From contig JAISBR010000201.1 in the NCBI GenBank assembly GCA_031266095.1, positions 1-14,538 on the forward strand: a stretch of 14,538 nucleotides of DNA. Direction: 5' to 3'. Every line of letters starts with the position of its first letter. Within the stretch, counting starts at the first letter, position 1. The DNA is from Treponema sp. (GTDB lineage Bacteria; Spirochaetota; Spirochaetia; Treponematales; Breznakiellaceae). Positions 5,084-12,432 of this stretch are shown piece after piece. The notes under the pieces are model-generated. The model searched no databases. It worked only from the letters and a program-made list of their open reading frames with translations, and was not told the origin of the DNA. Both the position numbers and the translations under genes were made by a program.

Positions 5084-6811
5084 TCAGGTGTTAAAATCCT
5101 TCTTCCGTATTAAGTTCCGCTGGATCTTGCCGCTGACGGTTTTGGGAAGCTCCGGCACAAAGTCCACAATCCGGGGGTACTTGTAGGGAGCGGTAACCCG
5201 TTTGACGTGATTTTGCAGTTCCCGTTTCAATTCTTCCGAGGGCGTAAAACCCCGGGCAAGCACGACGGTGGCTTTTACCACCTGGCCCCGCATCGCGTCC
5301 GGCGAGGCTGTAACGGCGCATTCCAGCACCGAGGGATGCTCCATCAGGGCGCTTTCAACCTCGAAGGGGCCGATGCGATAGCCTGAGCATTTGATCACAT
5401 CGTCGTTACGGCCCACAAACCAGAAATAGCCCTCGTCGTCACGCCAAGCCATGTCCCCGGTTTGGTACACTCCGTTGTTCCAGCAGTTCGCGGTGATCTC
5501 CACATCTTTCCAATAGCCCCGGAACAAGCCGGGAAAATCAGAAGGACCAATTACCGGCACAGGGGCGTCTGTCCTGGTTTTCCCCGCAGCGGCTTCATAC
5601 ATATTTTTGCCGGCGCTGGTGATACTCATATTGCCCACAATGCCGTCGTCACATATATCGCCGTTCTCGTCTAAAAGCTTGAGGCCGAACAGCGGCGCGG
5701 GCTTGCCCATAGAGCCGGGCCTTACCGGCAGCCATTTGAATACCGCGGCCATCACCGAAGTTTCTGATTGGCCGAAACCTTCCCGAATCTCAAGACCGGT
5801 AAGCTCTTTCAGTTTATGGTACACCTCCGGGCTCAATGGTTCGCCGGCCACCGAAGTGTGACGGATAAAACTGAAATCATAGCCGGACAGATCCTCTTTG
5901 ATAAGATAACGGAAGATGGTGGCCGGCGCACAGAAAGTCGTTGGCCTCAGCCGCTGTATGGCCGCAAGCATTCCGTGGGGGTTGAACTTTTCCGTGTCAT
6001 ACACGCCGACAGCCGCACCGCAGATCCACTGACCGTATATCTTGCCCCAGGCAAACTTCGCCCAGCCCGAATCGGTTTGAGTCAGGTGTACCGTATCATC
6101 CTCTACGCAGTGCCAATAGCGGGCGGTGACAATGTGCCCCAGCGGCAGACTGTAATTGTGGAGAACCATTTTAGGCATGCCGGTAGTACCGGAAGAAAAA
6201 TAAATTAGCATGGGATCACGGGTTTCGGTGGCGATCCGGGGAAGGCACTCTTCCGCTTTCTCGATGGCGGCGCGCATATCAATGTAATCAGGGGGAATTG
6301 TACCGCCGCTCACAAGGGCGATCTTTTCCAGCTTGCCGCATTTGGGCCTGGCCGCCGCGATATTCTGTAGTAAATCAGGGTCGTCGACAGCGATCAGCAG
6401 CTTTACCTCGGCAATAGTGCAGCGATACTCAAGGTCCTTGGCGGTAAGCTGATAGGTGCCGGGAATGCAGACCGCGCCGATTTTCATCAAGGCGCACATG
6501 AGGATCCACACCTCGGGACGCTGCTTCAGGATGAGCATCACCACATCGCCTTTTTTTATGCCCAGCGAGCGGAGCGCATTCGCCGCTTTATCTGAAAGGC
6601 GCTTGATGTCGGCAAAGGTGAATGATCTCATCCCGCCTGAGTCGTCGGTCACAAGCAGGGCAAGTTTTTCCGGTCGCAGCCCGGCCCATTCATCAACCAC
6701 ATCGTAGGCGAAGTTGAAATTGTCCGGAACCTCACAGCGGTAGTTGTCATAAAAGTCCTCATAGCTCTCGAATTCGAGCCGGGGGCAGTAACGAGACAAA
6801 ATTTCGTTCAT
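5084..6811 (-). CDS. Acyl-CoA synthetase (AMP-forming, medium-chain/acetyl-CoA synthetase type)
   Basis: 575 residues. It activates a carboxylic acid with ATP to an acyl-AMP and transfers it to coenzyme A. Motifs are in order and intact: the phosphate-binding loop SSGTTGMPK (206-214), GFGQSET (345-351), the YQTGDMAWRDD motif with the conserved Asp453, GRNDDVIKCSGYRIGPFEVE (467 on) at the domain hinge, and PKTVSGKIQRN with catalytic Lys562. Length and motifs match medium-chain acyl-CoA synthetases; the substrate (acetate, propionate, butyrate, aromatic or branched acid) cannot be told. An extra loop of about 20 residues around 401-425 precedes the FRGYWKD segment. No membrane segments, so cytosolic. 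The gene follows the XRE-cupin regulator by five bases on the same strand, so they form an operon and the regulator probably senses the acid, its acyl-CoA or a related metabolite. Confidence 0.92.
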   Translation of the reverse strand: MNEILSRYCPRLEFESYEDFYDNYRCEVPDNFNFAYDVVDEWAGLRPEKLALLVTDDSGGMRSFTFADIKRLSDKAANALRSLGIKKGDVVMLILKQRPEVWILMCALMKIGAVCIPGTYQLTAKDLEYRCTIAEVKLLIAVDDPDLLQNIAAARPKCGKLEKIALVSGGTIPPDYIDMRAAIEKAEECLPRIATETRDPMLIYFSSGTTGMPKMVLHNYSLPLGHIVTARYWHCVEDDTVHLTQTDSGWAKFAWGKIYGQWICGAAVGVYDTEKFNPHGMLAAIQRLRPTTFCAPATIFRYLIKEDLSGYDFSFIRHTSVAGEPLSPEVYHKLKELTGLEIREGFGQSETSVMAAVFKWLPVRPGSMGKPAPLFGLKLLDENGDICDDGIVGNMSITSAGKNMYEAAAGKTRTDAPVPVIGPSDFPGLFRGYWKDVEITANCWNNGVYQTGDMAWRDDEGYFWFVGRNDDVIKCSGYRIGPFEVESALMEHPSVLECAVTASPDAMRGQVVKATVVLARGFTPSEELKRELQNHVKRVTAPYKYPRIVDFVPELPKTVSGKIQRNLIRKKDFNT

Positions 6812-6816
6812 AGTGC

Positions 6817-7365
6817 TTATTCCTGTATGATGGTGATAAATTGGGCGGGACCGTTCACCGCGTTCTGGCTATGGGGCAGGCGGGCGTCAAAATAGATCGA
6901 GTCCCCTTGGGAAAGGATGTACCCGGCCTTCCCTACAGTGATCTTCACCTGGCCTTCAATCACATAGTTGAACTCCTGGCCGGAGTGAGACACCTGTGCC
7001 GCCGGGGGCTTTGAGGAATCGAGAAATACCAGCAGCGGTTCCATGGTCCGGCTCTTGAAGTTATAGGCCAGGCTGGAAAATTCATAGCCGGGGTAACGCT
7101 CTACCTGTACCCCTTTTCCCTTCCGGCATACCGCGGCGTGGGACATTTTTGCTTCTTCTCCGGTGATAAGCACCGTCACGTCGGTACCCAGCCGGTTTGC
7201 TATATGGTAGAGTGCGCTGATGGGAATATCCAACTCACCGCTTTCGTACTTTGCGTAAGTTTCAAGGGGAACGCCTGCATCCTTGGCCATATCCATGGCG
7301 CTGATTTCCAGTATTTCCCGCAGTTCTTTTATGCGCCCCGGGATCCGGGCGGGGTTTTTGTCCAT
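6817..7365 (-). CDS. XRE-family regulator with cupin sensor domain
   Basis: 182 residues. A helix-turn-helix of the XRE/HTH_3 type covers about residues 10-65 (IKELREILEISAMDMAKDAG, then YESGELDIPI). A cupin_2 domain covers about 100-182, with His127 and Glu131 in SHSGQEFNYVIEGQVKITVG and His165 in ARLPHSQNAV as likely metal or ligand residues. Such proteins bind DNA through the HTH and a small molecule in the cupin. The ATG has a GAGGAG site five bases upstream. The acyl-CoA synthetase follows five bases after the stop, so this is probably its local regulator and may also control itself. The XRE-cupin plus acyl-CoA synthetase pairing recurs in anaerobes; the effector is not known to me. Confidence 0.9.
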   Translation of the reverse strand: MDKNPARIPGRIKELREILEISAMDMAKDAGVPLETYAKYESGELDIPISALYHIANRLGTDVTVLITGEEAKMSHAAVCRKGKGVQVERYPGYEFSSLAYNFKSRTMEPLLVFLDSSKPPAAQVSHSGQEFNYVIEGQVKITVGKAGYILSQGDSIYFDARLPHSQNAVNGPAQFITIIQE

Positions 7366-7530
7366 ACAAGCTCCTCAGTTCACCAGTATAGCAAACTCAT
7401 CGGATGAATGCTACGCATATGAGACGGCGGCATTTCTTCATTATCAGGAATATGCGTTATGTGCTCTTTATTCGAAAGTCTGGTTTAATACCCCGCCGAA
7501 CCACAGGTTCGCGCTCTGCTCCGTGGAGGC

Positions 7531-7830
7531 TCATTCTAAAATTGGAGCAGGGCAATATGTCGAATAAGCCCCAATTACCTTTCCAAGATTAAATGATTTT
7601 GTTTGTCGAGTTGAAGTGACATTAGAAAAGTCCATGCTGGTCTCTCGTCGAACATTAGCTGCGTCCATATAAATGACGCACAATTCAACTTTACTCAGTC
7701 TTCCTCTTCCGGTGTTCCACACTGTCACGGAATGATCAGTGTATGAAACACCTGCATCCGCAAAAACAACAGCCACCGCCGTGCACAACATTATTAACGC
7801 TATGCCTATAACCCAGATTTTTTTGTTCAC
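7531..7830 (-). CDS. Small exported protein of unknown function
   Basis: 99 residues. The start VNKKIWVIGIALIMLCTAVA followed by VVFADAG is a good signal peptide, cleaved after about residue 25. The mature part, about 74 residues (GVSYTDHSVTVWNTGRGRLS, then KVELCVIYMDAANVRRE), has no family I know. I prefer GTG at 7830 because AAGGAG lies six bases upstream; longer in-frame starts lie inside the neighbouring regulator. Two Cys in the mature part could form a disulfide. The gene stands 165 bases from the XRE-cupin gene and is divergent from the XRE gene at 7832, with only one base between the two start codons. Confidence 0.6.
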   Translation of the reverse strand: MNKKIWVIGIALIMLCTAVAVVFADAGVSYTDHSVTVWNTGRGRLSKVELCVIYMDAANVRRETSMDFSNVTSTRQTKSFNLGKVIGAYSTYCPAPILE

Positions 7831-7831
7831 A

Positions 7832-8344
7832 ATGAACTCCTTCCATGTGACTGTTACCGATGATCTGGGGTATATAAAATCGGTGATCAATGGGCAGGAG
7901 TTGCGGGCCATTCTGGGCAAGGGGATACGATTTTACCGGCAACAGCGGCAATTATCCCAGGCTGTCCTTGCAGAAAAGGCGGATATTTCAATCACGTTCC
8001 TCAGCAACATAGAGCGTGGTATCAAGTATCCCACATCGGATACCCTTTCCGCCATAGCAAACGGCTTGGGAGTGGAGGTTTACGAACTGTTCCGGCATGA
8101 CCATTCCCCCGCCGAGCGCCGGAGCCTGTTTGAGCAGTTCAAAAGCCATGACGGCCGGCAGAGTGATAACGATAACCTCTATTTATATGCGCTCGCCCAG
8201 CTGAAGATGTTCTACTGCCTTGACACAAATCCCCTTATCAGGTATATTGAAAACTCTTCTGGGGGTGTAGCTCAGTTGGCTAGAGCGTTTGAATGGCATT
8301 CAAGAGGTCAGGGGTTCAATTCCCCTCACCTCCAGAAATCTTAA
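7832..8344 (+). CDS. XRE-family regulator, 3' end running into tRNA-Ala
   Basis: 170 residues from the ATG at 7832; the start is uncertain, since no ribosome site precedes it and GTG at 7847 or 7883 is also possible. An HTH_3 domain is clear: LGKGIRFYRQQRQLSQAVLA, then EKADISITFLSNIERGIKYPT and the closing helix. The last part is not natural protein. The codons for DTNPLIRYIENSS are the -35 to -10 region of the tRNA-Ala promoter, and GGVAQLARAFEWHSRGQ is translated tRNA. So the original C-terminus, after about VYELFRHDHSPAERRS and a short charged stretch, has probably been lost by a rearrangement ending at the tRNA. The DNA-binding domain could still fold. It could be a leftover of an integrated element's repressor. 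Confidence 0.6.
   Translation: MNSFHVTVTDDLGYIKSVINGQELRAILGKGIRFYRQQRQLSQAVLAEKADISITFLSNIERGIKYPTSDTLSAIANGLGVEVYELFRHDHSPAERRSLFEQFKSHDGRQSDNDNLYLYALAQLKMFYCLDTNPLIRYIENSSGGVAQLARAFEWHSRGQGFNSPHLQKS
8220..8248 (+). promoter_or_regulatory. Sigma70-type promoter for tRNA-Ala
   Basis: TTGACA (8220-8225), 17 bases, TATATT (8243-8248): close to full consensus. Transcription would start at about 8255, six bases before the tRNA. It lies inside the XRE reading frame. Confidence 0.8.
8261..8334 (+). tRNA. tRNA-Ala (anticodon GGC)
   Basis: A complete cloverleaf is visible. The acceptor GGGGGTG pairs with CACCTCC (one G-T), the D arm is GCTCAGTTGGCTAGAGC, and the anticodon arm TTTGA-ATGGCAT-TCAAG has GGC at its centre. 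The T arm is AGGGGTTCAATTCCCCT and the discriminator is A. CCA is not encoded. It reads GCC alanine codons. It overlaps the 3' end of the XRE frame on the same strand. Confidence 0.96.
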
Positions 8345-8353
8345 ATTTAGAGG

Positions 8354-8379
8354 CTTTCCCAAAACTTCAGTTTTGAAAG
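8354..8379. repeat. Inverted repeat between tRNA-Ala and lptB
   Basis: CTTTC..AAAAC, loop TTCA, GTTTT..GAAAG, with two unpaired bases in one arm. No T run follows on either strand, so a terminator is uncertain. It could serve either convergent unit. Confidence 0.35.
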
Positions 8380-8462
8380 AGCGACCGCTTAAAAATGCAA
8401 AATAATTAAACACAAGTGATTACATCCGATAACTAACGGAAGCGCCCAATACTGACTACAGG

Positions 8463-11201
8463 TTACATTTTGAACTCGTTGCCCAGGTAGACTTCCCGCA
8501 CCATTTCATTGACGAGGATAACCTCCCGATCACCTCGGGCGACAATGGTGCCGTCGGTAATGATAAAAGCCTCGGTGGTGATTTCCAGAGTATCGCGGAC
8601 ATTGTGGTCGGTGATGAGAATACCGATACCTTTGTCGGCAAGGCGGCGGATGATCTGTTTGATTTCATAGACCGCGATGGGGTCGATACCGGCGAAAGGC
8701 TCGTCCAGCAGCAGGAATTTGGGTTCCGTAGCCAAAGCCCGCGCGATTTCGGTACGCCGCCGCTCACCGCCTGAAAGAGTAAAGCCGCTCTGTTTTCTGA
8801 TCCGGTCAATGCCGAATTCATCCAGCAGGCTTTCCAGCCGTTCCTTTTTGGCCGCCCGGTTGATGTCCCGGCGGCTTTCCAGAATAGCCCAGATGTTCTG
8901 TTCCACGGTGAGTTTGCGGAAGATCGACGCCTCCTGGGGCAGGTAGGCAATGCCCTGCCGCGCCCGGCGGTACATGGGCTTTGCGGTGATATCAACATCA
9001 TCCATGGTAATGAGGCCGGTAGTGGGCCGATAGAAACCCACAATCATATAGAAAATCGTAGTCTTTCCCGCGCCGTTGGGTCCCAAAAGCCCGGCCACTT
9101 CGCCATTGCGCATAGAAAAGTTGACCCCTCTGACCACTTCCTTGCGGCCAAAACGCTTATGCAAATCCAAGACCGCCAGGGTGTGAATCTCACTTGAAAA
9201 TACGGTCTTGGGCGCCGTAACGGCAGCAGCTCCGGGTATGGTGAAACCGGAGCTTACAGGACCGAACTGGCCAGCTGGTTGGACGCTGGACACAGCCCTC
9301 TGCTGACCGGCCCCTAGTTTTGCGCTCTCCCGCAGCCTTTCCGCCCTTTTTATAAGAGAATCGGCCTGGCTGACAGCGGGTTTGGCGGCAACTTTAGCGC
9401 CGGGCACGGGTTTTGGCCGGCCAATCGCCGGTTTCGCACCAGGTAAAGGCTTTTGCTGACGGGGCGCGGCTCTCGTGGCGGGCCTGGCGCCAAGCACCGG
9501 GCGTGGCTGAGGCTGACCACCGGCCGATTTCGCCGCAGACAAAGGCTGCTGTTGGCGGGGCGCGGCTCTCGTGGCGGGCTTGGCGCCAATCGCCGGGCGT
9601 GGCTGAAGCTGACCACCGGCCGATTTCGCCGCAGGCAAAGGCTGCTGTTGGCGGGGCGCGGCTCCACCAGCCGGTGCAACAGACTGAGCGCCGGGTACGG
9701 GTTTTAGCCGGCTAATCGCCGGTTTCGTACCAGGTAAAGGCTTTTGCTCGCGGGGCGCGGCTCTCGTGGCGGACGCGGCGGGCCTGTCGCCAATCACCAG
9801 GCGTGGCTGAAGCTGACCACCGGCCGGTTTCGCCGCAGACAAAGGCTTTTGTTGACGGGGTGCGGCTCTCGCGGCGGACGCGGCGGGCCTGTCGCCAATC
9901 ACCGGGCGTGGCTGAAGCTGACCACCGGTGGATTTCGCCGTCGGCAAAGGCTGCTGTTGACGGGGCGCAGCTCTCGTGGCGGACGCGGCGGGCCTGGCGC
10001 CAAGCACCGGGCGTGGCTGAAGCTGACCACCGGCGGATTTCGCCGCTGGCAAAGGCTGCTGCTGGCGGGGCGCGGCTCTCGTGGCGGATGCGGCGGGCCT
10101 GGCGCCAAGCACCGGGCGTGGCTGAAGCTGACTACCGGCCAATTTCGCCGCCGGCAAAGGCTGCTGTTGACGAGGCGCGGCTCCACCAGCTGGTGCAACA
10201 GACTGAGCGCCAGGCACGGATTTTTGTTGACCACCGGCCGGTTTCGTACCAGGCAAAGGCTTTTGTTGACGGGGCGCGGCTCTCGTGGTGGGCGCGGCGG
10301 GCCTGGCGCCAAGCACCGGGCGTGGCTGAAGCTGACCACCGGCGGATTTCGCCGCCGGCAGAGGCTGCTGTTGACGGGGCGCGGCTCTCGTGGCGGGCCT
10401 GGCGCCAATCGCCGGGCGTGGCTGAGGCTGACCACCGGCCAGTTTCGCCGCCGGCAAAGGCTGCTGTTGACGGGGCGCGGCTCTCGTGGCGGACGCGGCG
10501 GGCCTGTCGCCAAGCGCCGGACTTGGCTGAAGCTGACCACCGGCCGATTTCGCCACAGACAAAGGCTGCTGTTGGCGGGGCGCAGCTCTCGTGGCGGACG
10601 CGGCGGGCCTGTCGCCAAGCACCGGGCGCGGCTGAAGCTGACCACCGGCGGATTTCGCCGCCGGCAAAGGCTGCTGTTGACGGGGCGCGGCTCCACCAGC
10701 CGGTGCAACAGACTGAACGCCGGGCACGGGTTTTGGCCGGCCAATCGCCGGTTTCGTACCAGGTAAAGGCTTTTGCTGACGGGGCGCGGCTCTCGTAGCG
10801 GACGCGGCGGGCCTGGCGCCAATCGCCGGGCGTGGCTGAAGCTGACCACCGGCGGATTTCGCCGCCGGCAAAGGCTGCTGTTGGCGGGGCGCAGCTCTCG
10901 TGGCGGATGCGGCGGGCCTGTCGCCAATCACCGGGCGTGGCTGAAGCTGACCACCGGCCGGTTTTGCCGCAGACAAAGGCTTTTGTTGGCGGGGTGCGGC
11001 TCTCGCGGCGGACGCGGCGGGCTTGGCGCCAATCGCTGGGCGTGGCTGAGGCTGACCACCGGCCGATTTCGCCGCAGACAAAGGCTGCTGTTGGCGAGGC
11101 GCGGCTCTCGCGGCGGACGCGGCGGGCCTGGCGCCAGACGCGGGTTTTGAGGTTTCTTGGAAGCGTTCTACTTTTCTTAGTGGGGGATGTTTTTCTTCCA
11201 T
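8463..11201 (-). CDS. lptB: LptB-type ABC transporter ATPase with long repeat-rich N-terminal extension
   Basis: 912 residues against about 240 for normal LptB. The C-terminal 238 residues are a complete ABC ATPase: GPNGAGKTT (Walker A, about 707-715), Q-loop in LPQEASIF, signature TLSGGERRR (about 808), Walker [13 protein letters not shown] (about 829) and ITDHN with the switch His. The text matches LptB, which powers envelope-lipid transport with LptF/G, LptC and LptA. The first 30 residues lead into 17 repeats (residues about 31-609) of 32-35 residues, typically [15 protein letters not shown] then [13 protein letters not shown]; a 65-residue linker follows. The extension is almost free of acidic residues, strongly basic and surely disordered. 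The frame is open from lptA (stop 11206) with ATG four bases after it and no clear ribosome site, so coupled translation is likely. No shorter ATG exists before the ATPase domain. Assignment is sure for the ATPase; the job of the repeats is unknown. Confidence 0.9.
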   Translation of the reverse strand: MEEKHPPLRKVERFQETSKPASGARPAASAARAAPRQQQPLSAAKSAGGQPQPRPAIGAKPAASAARAAPRQQKPLSAAKPAGGQLQPRPVIGDRPAASATRAAPRQQQPLPAAKSAGGQLQPRPAIGARPAASATRAAPRQQKPLPGTKPAIGRPKPVPGVQSVAPAGGAAPRQQQPLPAAKSAGGQLQPRPVLGDRPAASATRAAPRQQQPLSVAKSAGGQLQPSPALGDRPAASATRAAPRQQQPLPAAKLAGGQPQPRPAIGARPATRAAPRQQQPLPAAKSAGGQLQPRPVLGARPAAPTTRAAPRQQKPLPGTKPAGGQQKSVPGAQSVAPAGGAAPRQQQPLPAAKLAGSQLQPRPVLGARPAASATRAAPRQQQPLPAAKSAGGQLQPRPVLGARPAASATRAAPRQQQPLPTAKSTGGQLQPRPVIGDRPAASAARAAPRQQKPLSAAKPAGGQLQPRLVIGDRPAASATRAAPREQKPLPGTKPAISRLKPVPGAQSVAPAGGAAPRQQQPLPAAKSAGGQLQPRPAIGAKPATRAAPRQQQPLSAAKSAGGQPQPRPVLGARPATRAAPRQQKPLPGAKPAIGRPKPVPGAKVAAKPAVSQADSLIKRAERLRESAKLGAGQQRAVSSVQPAGQFGPVSSGFTIPGAAAVTAPKTVFSSEIHTLAVLDLHKRFGRKEVVRGVNFSMRNGEVAGLLGPNGAGKTTIFYMIVGFYRPTTGLITMDDVDITAKPMYRRARQGIAYLPQEASIFRKLTVEQNIWAILESRRDINRAAKKERLESLLDEFGIDRIRKQSGFTLSGGERRRTEIARALATEPKFLLLDEPFAGIDPIAVYEIKQIIRRLADKGIGILITDHNVRDTLEITTEAFIITDGTIVARGDREVILVNEMVREVYLGNEFKM
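9375..11111. repeat. Array of 17 tandem 96-105-bp repeats in lptB
   Basis: Each unit encodes 32-35 residues; full units are 105 bp, and shortened ones lack an Ala-Ser-Ala triplet or carry a variant (PGTKPA then SVAPAGG). The variant occurs in units 4, 9 and 14 counted from the N-terminus, that is, every fifth unit, with a shortened form in unit 17. Neighbouring units are very similar at DNA level, which points to recent expansion by recombination or slippage. Confidence 0.9.
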
Positions 11202-11205
11202 GGTG

Positions 11206-11829
11206 TTAGTTTTTTATTGTACCCGAGACAGCACCTTCCATGGTAACATCATCAGTATCCAGATCTACCTGAATCCGGTCGGCCCGGAATTCATCATCTT
11301 TTTTGAATACTACCGGGAAACCGGAAAGATCCAGCAGTTTCTCATCACGACGGTAGATGGCGTATTCGGAACGGCAGACCATATCATCTTTGAAAAGCCG
11401 GACCGAAATCTGAAACACCGTCACCTCCGATTCCTCGTCATATTCGATAAAGCGGCCCCTGGCGACGATCTCGTTTTTCCGGTCCTCAAGGACTGAGTTG
11501 CCCTCCAAGCGCACGATTTTTAAGCTCCGATCATAGCGAAGCCGATCCGTTTGAAAAAGTATCTCCTTTGCCTCTTCAACGCCCGATACACCGCCGGTAC
11601 AGTTAATGAACTGATTATCATCCCCCTGTATCTCTATCCTTTCGGCCCGGAGCACCAGGTTGTCGGAACGAACTTCCGCATTCCCCGCGAGAATGGTAAC
11701 CTCTCTCCCCTGGGATTTGGTTCCCGACATCTTGTCCGCCTTGAAAGTGAAGGTGTCCGCATCCGCGAAAATACCGGTAAAAAACAGACAGAAAATGGCG
11801 ATGACACGGGGATTTTGAAAAAGGCCCAT
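11206..11829 (-). CDS. lptA: LptA/OstA-like periplasmic lipid-transport bridge protein
   Basis: 207 residues from ATG at 11829. A signal peptide ([19 protein letters not shown] then IFADA) precedes a mature protein of repeating beta-strand pattern ([72 protein letters not shown]) typical of the OstA/LptA fold. LptA forms the periplasmic bridge that carries lipid from LptC to the outer membrane. I chose 11829 because GGAGGGG lies upstream, inside the end of lptC, four bases after its stop; ATG at 11883 would add 18 residues overlapping lptC. The lptC-lptA-lptB order is the usual one. No sequence anomaly seen. Confidence 0.8.
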   Translation of the reverse strand: MGLFQNPRVIAIFCLFFTGIFADADTFTFKADKMSGTKSQGREVTILAGNAEVRSDNLVLRAERIEIQGDDNQFINCTGGVSGVEEAKEILFQTDRLRYDRSLKIVRLEGNSVLEDRKNEIVARGRFIEYDEESEVTVFQISVRLFKDDMVCRSEYAIYRRDEKLLDLSGFPVVFKKDDEFRADRIQVDLDTDDVTMEGAVSGTIKN

Positions 11830-11833
11830 TCGA

Positions 11834-12421
11834 TTACTCCCCTCCGCCGGCATCGGCGCTGCTTTCATTTTCTGCATCGTCATCTTCGTAAATATAAGAA
11901 CCTCTCACGCCGCCTGTAAATTCCCATGTGCGCCGGCGCGCGTCCGCGCGAAACCCGGCGCCGGTGAAGCTGGTTCCGCTTGGCTGGAGGATATTTACCT
12001 CATCAGTCTCTCCACCCGACAGAATCCGTTCCTTGTCCTTCCAGTCAAGCCGCTGTGTCTCAATAGTTATATCTTCGGATGCAACCTCGATCTTCACTCC
12101 GTCGTCCAGACTGATATTGCCGGAATCGATCTCCACCGCAGCGCTGCCCGCCCGGCCTTGGGCATTTACATCTTCTCCGTGATTTCCGAATTGCTCAAAA
12201 GAAAAATTCCGCAGTTTCATAACGCTGAGTTCTTCATACCGTTCCGCCCGTTCCGCCTTAAAACGCGCCAGCGGGTCCGCGGACCTTATCCGCACATATT
12301 CAACATTTTCCATCACAATATCAGGCTGGTTGCTATCCTGCCCTTCCAATTGACCGTAATCAAACGTGCAGGAAGTGAGAAAAAGTAACAGAGAACAAGG
12401 AACAAGGAACAGTGGACGCAC
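11834..12421 (-). CDS. lptC: LptC-like lipoprotein
   Basis: 195 residues from GTG at 12421, chosen because GAGGTG lies eight bases upstream. A TTG at 12436 would give 200 residues and overlap pyrG by four bases, but has no ribosome site. The N-terminus VRPLFLVPCSLLLFLTSC has a lipobox (LTSC), so the protein is probably lipid-anchored, unlike the single transmembrane helix of E. coli LptC. The mature part has the beta-rich LptC pattern: ENVEYVRIRSADPLARFKAE, then MKLRNFSFEQFG, then VKIEVASEDITIETQRLDW. It should take lipid from LptB-FG and hand it to LptA. The acidic C-terminal end (YEDDDAENESSADAGGGE) looks disordered. Identity is supported by gene order and pattern rather than by strong motifs. 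Confidence 0.75.
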   Translation of the reverse strand: MRPLFLVPCSLLLFLTSCTFDYGQLEGQDSNQPDIVMENVEYVRIRSADPLARFKAERAERYEELSVMKLRNFSFEQFGNHGEDVNAQGRAGSAAVEIDSGNISLDDGVKIEVASEDITIETQRLDWKDKERILSGGETDEVNILQPSGTSFTGAGFRADARRRTWEFTGGVRGSYIYEDDDAENESSADAGGGE

Positions 12422-12432
12422 TACAGAGCACC

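Noticed and set aside
9744..10927. Long open frames (330-342 residues) on the plus strand and in another minus frame inside the repeats
   Set aside because: They are stop-free shadows of the G+C-rich 105-bp repeat; the true frame continues into the ABC ATPase.
9375..11111. Regular repeats as a CRISPR array
   Set aside because: The repeats are contiguous 96-105-bp coding units without short unique spacers.
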